Of a stretch of 64,000 nucleotides of DNA, positions 56,610 to 64,000 are shown piece after piece. Positions within the stretch are counted from its first letter, which is position 1, and every line of letters starts with the position of its first letter. Position numbers and translations under genes: made by a program. Under the pieces are notes generated by a model, which made no database searches, had not been told where the DNA came from, and worked only from the letters and a program-made list of their open reading frames with translations. The DNA comes from Ornithodoros turicata (taxonomy: Eukaryota; Arthropoda; Arachnida; Ixodida; Argasidae): assembly GCF_037126465.1 (NCBI RefSeq), contig NC_088201.1:226058016-226122015 (forward strand), given 5' to 3'.

Positions 56610-57157
56610 AGAAAGATGAACCAGACGATATCAAAGCAAAAGAGATATCCAATATCTTCACTACCTTGCTACATCCCACTGTGAGTGAGAGCACACCTAC
56701 ACTGGGTTCAACAACAGCGAGAGAAGAGGAAACACAGACCGAGGAAAAAAGTAATACTGTCGTTGATTTCATGAGCAGTGGCTATAAAATCAGATCAGAA
56801 AACCTATTACGTCTTCTGGAACCAACGATCTCATGGGATAGGAAAACATTTCAGATAATTGTCGACGGTGAGCGAGTAGACAATACTAATATAATTGACC
56901 TCGTATACTATCTCGTGACGAAAGCAAGAAATGTTCAAAGACCACCCTATTTTGATCGGATTTTGCCGCTATTGGTCAAGCTAAACTTACCAGCACTTAT
57001 TGTGCACCCATCTCGTCTTCAAAAACATACAGCAGAGAAAACTCTGGCCACTCCTTCACCTCATTCCGTAAGTGAAGCTTCCACACCTCGACGTGCGTCA
57101 CCACCGCTCACACGAGCCGCGAAGCGCGCACGACAGCTCACATGGACACCGTACTGA
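56606..57157 (+). CDS. uncharacterised Polinton protein with duplicated small domain, intact
   Basis: 183 residues from ATG 56606 (MKKDEPDDIK). The acidic/Ser-Thr-rich N-terminus precedes a domain, SWDRKTFQIIVDGERVDNTN followed by IIDLVYYLVTKARN..PPYFDRILPLL, then a Ser/Pro/Arg tail ending RQLTWTPY. The domain resembles the following 57142 gene (DEYGRVICHGKVVPHSSIVE LLKYELHNRQPPWMRG in pieces). Related proteins precede the integrase in many Polintons. Role unknown. It overlaps both neighbours (ATGA at 5', 16 bases at 3'). Confidence 0.7.
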   Translation: MKKDEPDDIKAKEISNIFTTLLHPTVSESTPTLGSTTAREEETQTEEKSNTVVDFMSSGYKIRSENLLRLLEPTISWDRKTFQIIVDGERVDNTNIIDLVYYLVTKARNVQRPPYFDRILPLLVKLNLPALIVHPSRLQKHTAEKTLATPSPHSVSEASTPRRASPPLTRAAKRARQLTWTPY

Positions 57158-57450
57158 ACTCCGAGGAGAGAGGCTACTTCGAAGAAGAAAAAATACTGTC
57201 ACACTTCCCTCCAAGACATCATAAAAAGGTATTAGCTATGCTTCAGCTGATGACAACGGTTCTGGCTTACGACGAGTACGGAAGAGTTATCTGTCACGGA
57301 AAGGTGGTGCCACACTCATCTATTGTTGAGCTTTTGAAGTACGAACTTCACAACAGGCAACCTCCCTGGATGAGAGGAGACGTTTCAGCTACAATCAACG
57401 CTTATCTATCACTCGATGCTCTTAGAGTTTGCAGTAGGAAGAAGTACTAA
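57142..57450 (+). CDS. small Polinton protein, paralogous domain, intact
   Basis: 102 residues, MDTVLNSEERGYFEEEKILS then LPPRHHKK-like basic start, AMLQLMTTVLAYDEYGRVI, VPHSSIVELLKYELHNRQPP. The pattern hydrophobic-DGxV...SxIVDLxxxxxxxxxxPP is shared with the preceding gene, so the two are likely paralogues. It overlaps the integrase start as TAATG (57448-57452). Function unknown. Confidence 0.7.
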   Translation: MDTVLNSEERGYFEEEKILSHFPPRHHKKVLAMLQLMTTVLAYDEYGRVICHGKVVPHSSIVELLKYELHNRQPPWMRGDVSATINAYLSLDALRVCSRKKY

Positions 57451-58469
57451 TGGCAGCCTACTATGACCCGCAACATGTCGGCAGCTTTGGTGGAGTGCAG
57501 AGACTTGCTCGAGCCATAGGCGAAAAGAAGGACAAAGTCACTAAATTTCTGGAGACAAGTGATGTGTACAGTTTGCATAAGGAATACAAGCGACCCACGA
57601 AGTTTCGAAAAACCATTGCACTTGGACTTCGTGAACTATTCCAGGCTGACCTAAAGGATTTGCAAAGTCTAAAGAACCAGAACGATGGTTTTCGCTATTT
57701 GCTCTTTTGTATAGATGCTTTCTCTCGGCTTCTTGCCATTGTACCTATTCGTAATAAACGATCTCCCGAGGTTATTCGAGCTTTTAAACTTGCCTTTAAA
57801 AGAATTGGGACACCCAAGCTTTTGCACACAGATCGTGGAACAGAATTTACAAACAAGGTGGTACAACAGTTTCTGAAAGCAAGGGGGATCCGGCTCATCC
57901 ATACAAATTCTCCTATGAAGGCCAGTATCGCCGAGCGATGTCAGCGAACAATTGTGACCACACTGTACCGTATCTTCACATTCCAGGGTCACAAGCGATA
58001 TGTGAACATTTTACCTCAAGTAGTGAAAGCTTACAACAATCGCGTACACAGATCGCTTTCTGCCAGACCAGTGGACGTAAAGAAAGAAAACGAGCACATT
58101 TTCCGAGAGAGACTGTACCCCAGCCCGGTTGGACCACCAAAAAAGCCGCGCTACAGCGTTGGAGACGTAGTGAGAATTGCAAAATACAGACATCAGCTAA
58201 TAAAACGTTATTTAGGGTCATTTACGTCAGAACTCTTCGTGGTGAGAGCGATCAAGTTAGGGTATCCTAACACGTACCTATTACGTGATCTTAAAAATGA
58301 AGACATCATTGGTGGGTTTTATGAGAGTGAAATTGTACGAGTGAGAGAGGTTCCAAAAGTAGAGAAGATCATAAAACGACGAGTTAGAAATGGGAAGCTT
58401 CAGTACTTGGTTCAGTTCACTGGCAGTCTGGACAAGAAGTGGATCGCAGAAAATTACCTTGGTTTGTAA
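57450..58469 (+). CDS. Polinton integrase with chromodomain, intact
   Basis: 339 residues from ATG 57450. The rve core has D67 (FQADLKD), D128 (LLHTDRGTEF) and E162 (KASIAERCQRT), with 33 residues between the second Asp and the Glu, as usual for Polinton integrases (DD33-35E). ILPQVVKAYNNRVHRSL follows, a DNA-binding SVGDVVRIAK block at about 237, and a C-terminal chromodomain (VEKIIKRRVRNGKLQYLVQF, then KWIAENYL at the end). No HHCC zinc site is obvious. It inserts the element with short target duplications. All three catalytic residues are kept. Confidence 0.95.
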   Translation: MAAYYDPQHVGSFGGVQRLARAIGEKKDKVTKFLETSDVYSLHKEYKRPTKFRKTIALGLRELFQADLKDLQSLKNQNDGFRYLLFCIDAFSRLLAIVPIRNKRSPEVIRAFKLAFKRIGTPKLLHTDRGTEFTNKVVQQFLKARGIRLIHTNSPMKASIAERCQRTIVTTLYRIFTFQGHKRYVNILPQVVKAYNNRVHRSLSARPVDVKKENEHIFRERLYPSPVGPPKKPRYSVGDVVRIAKYRHQLIKRYLGSFTSELFVVRAIKLGYPNTYLLRDLKNEDIIGGFYESEIVRVREVPKVEKIIKRRVRNGKLQYLVQFTGSLDKKWIAENYLGL

Positions 58470-59058
58470 TGACCAGTCAAGACAAGTCGCCGCCGATGAC
58501 ACAACATGGCCTGAGGTTGATCCTCGGCTTGATGGCATGGTTGTCATCATCAGACGCAGATGAAGAGCAGCCTGTGCTAGGTAGAGATGTGTTGTGGCAG
58601 ATGGAGAAAGAGGTTACACACACGAATTTCGGATGCAGCCTGTGTGTCGTCTCAAACACGTCTCCTACAAAGAGATATTGGAATGTGGGTTAACACAAGT
58701 AGGCAAAACTTCGCTCGTGGAAGCTTTTAAAATTGTGACGGATATGGTGTTGTTTCAAGCGCTGCCAGATCAACCTCCTGACAGGGTTACTTGGAAAACT
58801 GCAAAAACAATGTATGCCAGAGTTCACACCGCCTGTACGTTTGCCTCGGAATCACCTTTTGCCTTACTTGCTGAATGGTCACGTCACGTGGACGAAATTT
58901 TGACATATGCTGACGAGGTTGACGCTATGCATCTTGCTGCCGAGAGTCTATGTTTCATGGAACAAGCCGAGTCTGAAGGTTGGCACTACTTAACAGGCTA
59001 CATCAGCAAGCTAACACTTGACCTCTTCAAACATCGACTGGTGCACAATGGAGCATAA
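58469..59058 (+). pseudogene. uncharacterised helical protein after integrase, one frameshift
   Basis: The ATG at 58469 overlaps the integrase stop (TAATG). The first frame (MTSQDKSPPMTQHGLRLILG) is open to 58693, but from about 58610 the protein-like sequence moves to the frame 58594-59058. That frame is helical: SLVEAFKIVTDMVLFQALPD, DRVTWKTAKTMYARVHTACT, SEGWHYLTGYI. Weak resemblance to Bcl-2 BH1 (RVTW..A) and BH2 (EGWHYL) is noted, but spacing is about 19 residues longer than in Bcl-2. Family unproven. Confidence 0.4.
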
Positions 59059-59143
59059 AAAAAAATAATCACCGCTCATGCATCAGGGAAATAAAAATGT
59101 ACATTTGTACTAAGCCCTCTCATTTCATTGTGAGTGAACAGAC

Positions 59144-59626
59144 ATGGATAGATGTTTGTGTGTTCTCTTCTCCGTTGTGTGGCACACGTTTTTGCTTGTT
59201 GTGGTGATCATCGAGCTAACGAAGCTTCCATCCTCTTCCCTTCAGCTTCATCAGGGCAATTGCAGCAAAGAAGCTGAACTGGAAAAATATGTTTATGTAC
59301 ATTCGTGCCCTTCTGACTTGCTTGTGGTACGCATTTGGAGTGAAAACGGTAAACCGAAGCGTTCTGGTGTTACCCTAACACGAAACGAAACACGCCAGCT
59401 GCAAAAATGCTTAGAGACAGCCAATCTTACAAGGACCTATTACGATAACGAATGCTCAGATGTATGCTGTTTGTGCTTAGAACGTGAGTTAAAACTTCGC
59501 CGCTGCCCAGGCAACATTTACTCTCTTGGCAGAACAATTGGTCGACATCACTCTGGCTATGGAATCTCACTATCTAAAAGGGCTGTGATCTCACTGTCCT
59601 TGTATCTAAATAAAAAAAAAATGTAA
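59144..59626 (+). CDS. PC4-like (p15 coactivator) DNA-binding protein
   Basis: 160 residues. Residues 48-95 read EKYVYVHSCPSDLLVVRIWS, then NGKPKRSGVTLTRNETRQLQ. This is the PC4/SUB1 fold signature: a strand pair ending IR.(W/Y)...G..KPxRxGxxLT, then a helix with a regularly spaced Leu. The C-terminal HSGYGISLSKRAVISLSLYL repeats the GxSLS-helix half. The N-terminal 25 residues are hydrophobic (FLLVVVIIEL), unusual for PC4 and possibly not translated or a membrane anchor. It would bind ssDNA or act in transcription. A Cys cluster (CSDVCCLC) lies between the two halves. Confidence 0.5.
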   Translation: MDRCLCVLFSVVWHTFLLVVVIIELTKLPSSSLQLHQGNCSKEAELEKYVYVHSCPSDLLVVRIWSENGKPKRSGVTLTRNETRQLQKCLETANLTRTYYDNECSDVCCLCLERELKLRRCPGNIYSLGRTIGRHHSGYGISLSKRAVISLSLYLNKKKM

Positions 59627-59639
59627 CTGTTTGCAAACG

Positions 59640-60430
59640 TTTTCACTTCCTGTGATGGGCTAGGAAAGCATTCCTTAAATCACAAAGACCTGCATGTCGC
59701 CACTGAAAGCGAGAGGCATGAAACCTTGTCGTTCCTCATATTTGCATTTCCATAAATGACTTGCATGTTCATAGAAAAGCATTATATATAGTATATGTAT
59801 TGCAAATTTCCCTCAAAATTTCCCTCAATGCAATATTTGTATTGCATTTCCCCCAATGCACGTAGGAGTTGGGTGAAGACTAGCTACATCTCACAAATGA
59901 AGGTAGACACATTCCTTTCTTTCTGACCTGTTTGCCATTGACGTGCAGGTGAAGTGTTCTGTTGTTACCCGAACATGAAATGAAAAAGAGAAGCTAAAAA
60001 AATGCTTAGAAGAAGTCGATCTTACAAGCCCAAAATGTGAGATGACCCTTCAACCTCGTCGGAGTAGTTACAACAAAGACGATGAACTGGAAAATATGTT
60101 TTATGAAGAACCAAAGTCAAACAATTAAAAAAAACACCGTTCCGCTGAATTGAAATGCAAAGAAACAAGCAATCCAGCAAGACTGAGCATTTCCTAACGT
60201 TGACTTCCCGCAACGCACGTAGAAGTTAGGTGAAGCCGACTGTAAATTAGCAATGTCCTCCAAAACATACAACGCAATGCAATGTCCTAAATAAAAAAAT
60301 AATGTTGTACTGTTTGCAATCGTTTATTTTTCATTTCATCTACTGCGATGATCTAAGAAGGTGCACTTTAAAATCACAAAGATTGCATGTCGGCAGTGGG
60401 AAGGAATGAACCTCTTTTCTTTTTTTCTTT
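59640..60430 (+). pseudogene. degenerate tandem copy of the PC4-like gene
   Basis: 59940-60040 repeats the gene body: GTTACCCGAACATGAAATGA...AAAAATGCTTAGA...TCTTACAAG aligns with 59371-59436. AACTGGAAAATATGTTTTAT at 60089 matches 59277. AAATCACAAAGAYYTGCATGTCG occurs after both copies (59676, 60370). Frames are broken and pieces are shuffled. It indicates a local duplication followed by decay. Confidence 0.6.
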
Positions 60431-60561
60431 CACCTACATGCATTCCATAAATGGCTGTGACCTTGCACGCTCACAGGGGAAGAACTTATAACAAGAGAAG
60501 AGAAAAAAGCATGTACTCACCTTAGTCTGCTTTTCCAGTCAAACACCCGCACGGAAAAACC

Positions 60562-60628
60562 TGAGCTGGAATGTCAAGTGAATCCACCTGAAAACAATCA
60601 AGTGGCATTCACTTGACATTCCAGCTCA
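60562..60628. repeat. 67 bp hairpin beside the assembly gap
   Basis: TGAGCTGGAATGTCAAGTGA (60562 on) pairs with its complement ending at 60628. TCCACCTGA/TCAAGTGGC extends the stem towards a short A-rich loop. It lies 13 bases before the N run. Confidence 0.85.
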
Positions 60629-60641
60629 GTCCGGAAAGCGT

Positions 60642-60741
60642 NNNNNNNNNNNNNNNNNNNNNNNNNNNNNNNNNNNNNNNNNNNNNNNNNNNNNNNNNNN
60701 NNNNNNNNNNNNNNNNNNNNNNNNNNNNNNNNNNNNNNNNN
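60642..60741. other. scaffold gap (100 N)
   Basis: Exactly 100 N. The missing Polinton right end could lie here. Confidence 0.99.
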
Positions 60742-60752
60742 ATTCCAAATGC

Positions 60753-60910
60753 ACTGACCCACTCCCCAACGTGCGGAATACGTAAAAAGACCTAACTTTT
60801 ATCAGTCCCGACGGGTGCATATTCTGCATGAACTGACCCACTTCCCAACATGCTAAATACGTAAAAGGCCTTTGTGACCTAACCTTTATCAGTTCCGACG
60901 GGTGCATATT
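60753..60910. repeat. 79 bp tandem repeat
   Basis: ACTGACCCACTYCCCAACRT begins at 60753 and 60832. Both units continue through ACCTAACYTTTATCAGTYCC and GACGGGTGCATATTC. The array begins right after the gap, so it may be longer. Confidence 0.85.
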
Positions 60911-62201
60911 CACGAGGCCGAGACATGCTATTTCGAAACTATGCTGAAACGGCCGCCGAGACGCGTGGCACTGCACGCACATGCGTGCGCGTACAAAATG
61001 CGATTTCAAAACATTGTCGACCAGTCCTAGTGCGCACACAGTCTTTGCCAATGGACTTGATGTATATAGGCGGAGTGGTACATATTCTACAGCCGTGTCC
61101 TCGGGTACCTGAGCAGGCCCGCCGTGGCTTCGTCAAGTCGCTCCCTCTGTGTACGTGCGGCAGCTCGCTGCTCCGTTTAAATTCGTTTCCGAGAATGCTC
61201 TTTGCATGAGAAAGCTAAAAGCTTGGTACGAGACTCAGAAAAATGTTTTTTTTTCTGATGAAAACGAGGAAAAAAATCATATCATAGTCCCTTTGAGTGT
61301 CCGGAAAAGGCATACGGCTCGTACGTTCCATAAATCAAAATGACAACGGTATCATTCTTGGCTATGGCTGGTCATCAACGTGTCATGTGGTGAAGTTTTG
61401 TTTGTCCCTTAATTCTCTTATAAGTCGGCCCATGGCTTCACTCGTGACGTTGTCCGTTTATGTGAGGCCGACAATGGCGAGCCCTTTCGTCATCACCACC
61501 ACGTTGTTTTTAGCGGGCACAGTGGCAGACACTTCGGGGAAGTCGTGCTGCAGATTCCCTCACGATTCAGTCGAGTGCTCAGAATGACTTGTGGAAGACA
61601 AGCTCGGAAATGCTCACACCAACTTCAATGCAAAGTTTAGTGAAACTCGTCATAGTATGCAGTTCCATTTTTTATTGAGGGGCTTATTGGGGGGGGGGGG
61701 CGGATATGTTTATTAAGAAAAAGAAAGGGCTTATTGGGTTAGCGTAGTCACAAATCATGAGGCATATGCCGGGTGCCATGTGCTTCTTCTTTTACATGTT
61801 GTAACACCACCGTTTTTATTTAGAAATATCGTTTCATGCAGATAACTGATGATGTGTTGCATGATCACGTGATACATTCAGACGGTACCCTTAACTGTGA
61901 TTGGCTGGGCGTTTGGTGTCACGCAATGCATGTCGGCAGACGTATAGTATATCATACGGCTCCTCCGTTTGACGCTAACGGCCCAACGAACTCCGGTGTT
62001 TAAAATTAGATTTTATGGAAACTACAAGGTTTTGACACATGCGTGTTTGGATGTGGAGTAGTTTCCATAATCGACTTTCTAGACAGGGACCCTTTAGTAT
62101 GCCTCGGAAAAGTGAAAAACAATGGAGGCTCATAGAACTTGACAGTATCGAAAGTTGGCTGTTCTGTTTCAATAATGCGGAATTCTGCTTTCTTTCCAGG
62201 C
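60911..62201. other. no gene recognised (upstream intron or intergenic sequence of the caspase exon)
   Basis: No caspase p20 upstream motif (HG.. or DSHADCD-like) can be found here. Low-complexity G-run at 61689. If 62202-62328 is part of an active gene, most of this stretch is intron. Confidence 0.4.
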
Positions 62202-62328
62202 TTGCCGAGGTGTTCAGAAGGACACCGGGGTTCAATACGATGCTCCAGTTGATACTTACGTGTGGAGCTTCACAAGAACGCTTCCCAGATTTGCTGATTT
62301 CTTTGTCTTCTACGCCACATGCCCCGGT
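62202..62328 (+). CDS. caspase exon (end of p20, catalytic Cys)
   Basis: TGCTTTCTTTCCAG precedes and GTAATG follows the 127 bp exon. It reads ACRGVQKDTGVQYDAPVDTY, then a short loop and LPRFADFFVFYATCPG. This is the caspase large-subunit end: the catalytic Cys of QACRG (Gln would come from the previous exon, intron phase 0), D.GV, and the ADF...YAT.PG strand before the p10 linker. Caspases are cysteine proteases of apoptosis, cleaving after Asp. Neighbouring exons lie outside the recognisable sequence. The only convincing host-gene exon in the window. Confidence 0.85.
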
Positions 62329-64000
62329 AATGTAATTGTATTTATTTGAAGCGTGAAAAATAGTACAATGTCAATCAGCTACGAGGATAAATTTTCAGAA
62401 TCTAAGACTAATGTTATTGCGCGAAGACCTAGACTTATGTACCAAGACTTAAGACTAATGTTATGTGCTAGGGATACAGAAAGTGATCATGTGTTTTGGG
62501 ACGCCGCAATGAAGCTGCAGGTTTCGTAGAACGCCTCTCAGGGCACCGACTACATAATACAAACGTAGATATACCTGAGCAGAACCTCTTAGCTCTACCC
62601 TTTATTTCCCTGCCACATATGTGAGACATAACTCCCACTACGCTCCCCACATACAAAAAAGCCACAGGAGCAAAATGTAATAAAATATACGTATATACAT
62701 AGGATTAGATTGAGCTTCAAATTTTTGCCTTTAACATAATTCATGGTTTCGTCTCCAGCGATACTTTTACTAAATGCTATGAAAAGATAAAGACTGAAAG
62801 TACCGTTTATTAGCGTACATAAATATCTTAGTCAGCTGGACTCTCGCCCCTTATCCCTTTCAAAATCGCTTGGCCAACGGCCGAATCCAGCCCAGCAACG
62901 CTATGCGCTCAAAGCCCTTTTGACCTTTCTCGACACAATCAGACTTCGATACCTGTTCTGAAGGGGCTCAATATCCAATTCCCCACATCACCGTCAGCAA
63001 TAGGGTAGAGTACCCATCTGGCGATGAGACTCACCAGTCATGTCAAGTTGTTGTTGCTGTTGATTTCATAAAGTGAAATGCATTTCATAAAGTACCGGCT
63101 ATGCTATTTCGGCCAAACTAAATGAAGGCCTTGCAAGGAACACCAGTCCCGTTGAGACGAAGACGATCGCTTTCTAGAGCTGTTTGATGACAAACATACT
63201 TGCCCGTATTCACCAGTCACACTTAGCCACTGGTTTAGCGGCGTCTGGTTTAAGTTGATCACGTGATCTCCGGCTCTGAAGCCTTTGACCACAACGCATG
63301 CGCATTATTCACATTGTCACGGGATGGTTGAGGGGAGGGAGAAATTAGCAGACGACGGAAGAACCGCAAAGAGAAAGATGTCCGTTTTTTTTTTGTTTTG
63401 TTTTTTTTTTGCTGTGAGTGTGAGGTTGATAGAGAAAAGTTCAGGCGGCGCTGCTACAGGTGGTTGCGTGATGGTGTGTGGGTAGCCGGCGGTTAAGCCT
63501 GCCCTTGTGTTTGTTAATATGGTTGCTAAAACAATGTACAAAGAGCGCGTTTGGCAAGTTTTTGAAGAGGCAGGAGTACGTATTCTCGTGGAGGCGATCG
63601 TTGTACTTTTGTCAGTGTTCGGTTGTCGATTGTGGTTGCGTATAATAACTGCACCTCCATGGACCATCGCTTGTTTATCGTTTGTTGTGCGACCTGTGTG
63701 GTGAATTGCAAGGATCAAGATAGCCTTTCGGTCGCTGGGGCATGTCAGCAGCGTGTTTTTACGCTTTCAAGCCTGGTGTCATGTGCGTAGCGTGTGTGCA
63801 GGCGCATCATCACGGTAGGCTGCCTGTAAGTAAACAGCAATACCATTGATGCAAGGGTGGCCATATCCTGCATCGGACTCCCACACGCATAACTTTTATA
63901 GTGTTATGGTTTCAAGAAATTGACGTAGTACTTTACAAGGTGTCACAAATCTGCAACGCATTCAAGCATCGCTTCGCTGGCTGATTTTGTTCTCGCGCAC
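62329..64000. other. no gene recognised (intron or intergenic)
   Basis: No caspase p10 exon (Y.SWR..GSWF) is visible on the plus strand. Frames at 63317-63718 minus and 63507-63704 plus overlap each other and show no motif. Confidence 0.4.

Larger units (their letters stand above)
46282..60430 (+). mobile_element. Polinton/Maverick (adintovirus-like) element, right end not found
   Basis: The element encodes the diagnostic Polinton set: double-jelly-roll major capsid protein, penton-like protein, adenain-type protease, packaging ATPase, family B DNA polymerase and retroviral-type integrase with chromodomain. The left end is taken as AGTAGTCTAG at 46282. No inverted copy of it is present before the gap at 60642, so the right end is lost, hidden in the gap or rearranged. 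The capsid cluster and PolB are broken. The ATPase, two small genes, integrase and PC4-like gene are open. It is an endogenous virus-like transposon, described here only as a decayed copy. Confidence 0.93.

Noticed and set aside
60626..61051. 141-codon minus ORF with repeated NMHPSELIKVR
   Set aside because: It runs through the N gap and mirrors the 79 bp tandem repeat. No evidence of a protein.
63317..63718. 133-codon minus ORF
   Set aside because: Overlaps a similar-length plus frame, includes translated T-runs and has no recognisable motif.

Overview
This is eukaryotic, repeat-dominated DNA, most probably from a tick or close relative (Acari). The evidence for that is a tRNA-derived SINE of the kind reported in ticks (Ruka-like), arthropod-type Gypsy, BEL/Pao and CR1-like elements, a Polinton, and an animal caspase exon. 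There is no bacterial gene organisation. Two 100-base runs of N (19700-19799, 60642-60741) mark scaffold gaps.

Layout. 1-5.4 kb: truncated LINE copies joined tail-to-tail to antisense SINE, one copy (A) of a 1.5 kb dispersed repeat, and a LINE/BEL-Pao fragment pair. 9.7-13.95 kb: a decayed Gypsy LTR retrotransposon on the minus strand. 14.0-16.4 kb: a decayed CR1-like LINE on the plus strand. 17.24-17.70 kb: a lone, nearly identical copy of the Polinton left end. 19.8-21.9 kb: a 159-161 bp satellite (14 unit starts). 22.4-24.1 kb: repeat copy B, inverted relative to A. 24.7-39.3 kb: a very large palindrome with arms of about 5.6 kb, centred near 30363. Its AT-rich inner arms carry a set of small unrecognised ORFs preserved in both arms. 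The right arm is interrupted by a 3179 bp TTAA-flanked transposon that carries a P2X7-type zinc-binding domain. 40.3-43.9 kb: a hairpin, a SINE and two minus-strand LINE remnants. 45.4-45.9 kb: a tandem repeat with NRF1-like palindromes.

46.28-about 60.4 kb is a Polinton/Maverick (adintovirus-like) element. It has a plus-strand capsid cluster (penton-like, pVI-like, double-jelly-roll major capsid protein, adenain-type protease), a minus-strand protein-primed-type PolB with a small upstream gene, and then a plus-strand cluster (FtsK/HerA-type packaging ATPase, small hydrophobic basic protein, two related small proteins, chromodomain integrase, an unknown helical protein, a PC4-like protein). 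The capsid cluster and PolB are broken by stops and frameshifts. The ATPase, the two related small proteins, the integrase and the PC4-like gene are open. No right terminal repeat is seen.

62202-62328 is the only clear host-gene exon: a caspase exon starting at the catalytic A-C-R-G. The remaining intervals hold nothing I can name.
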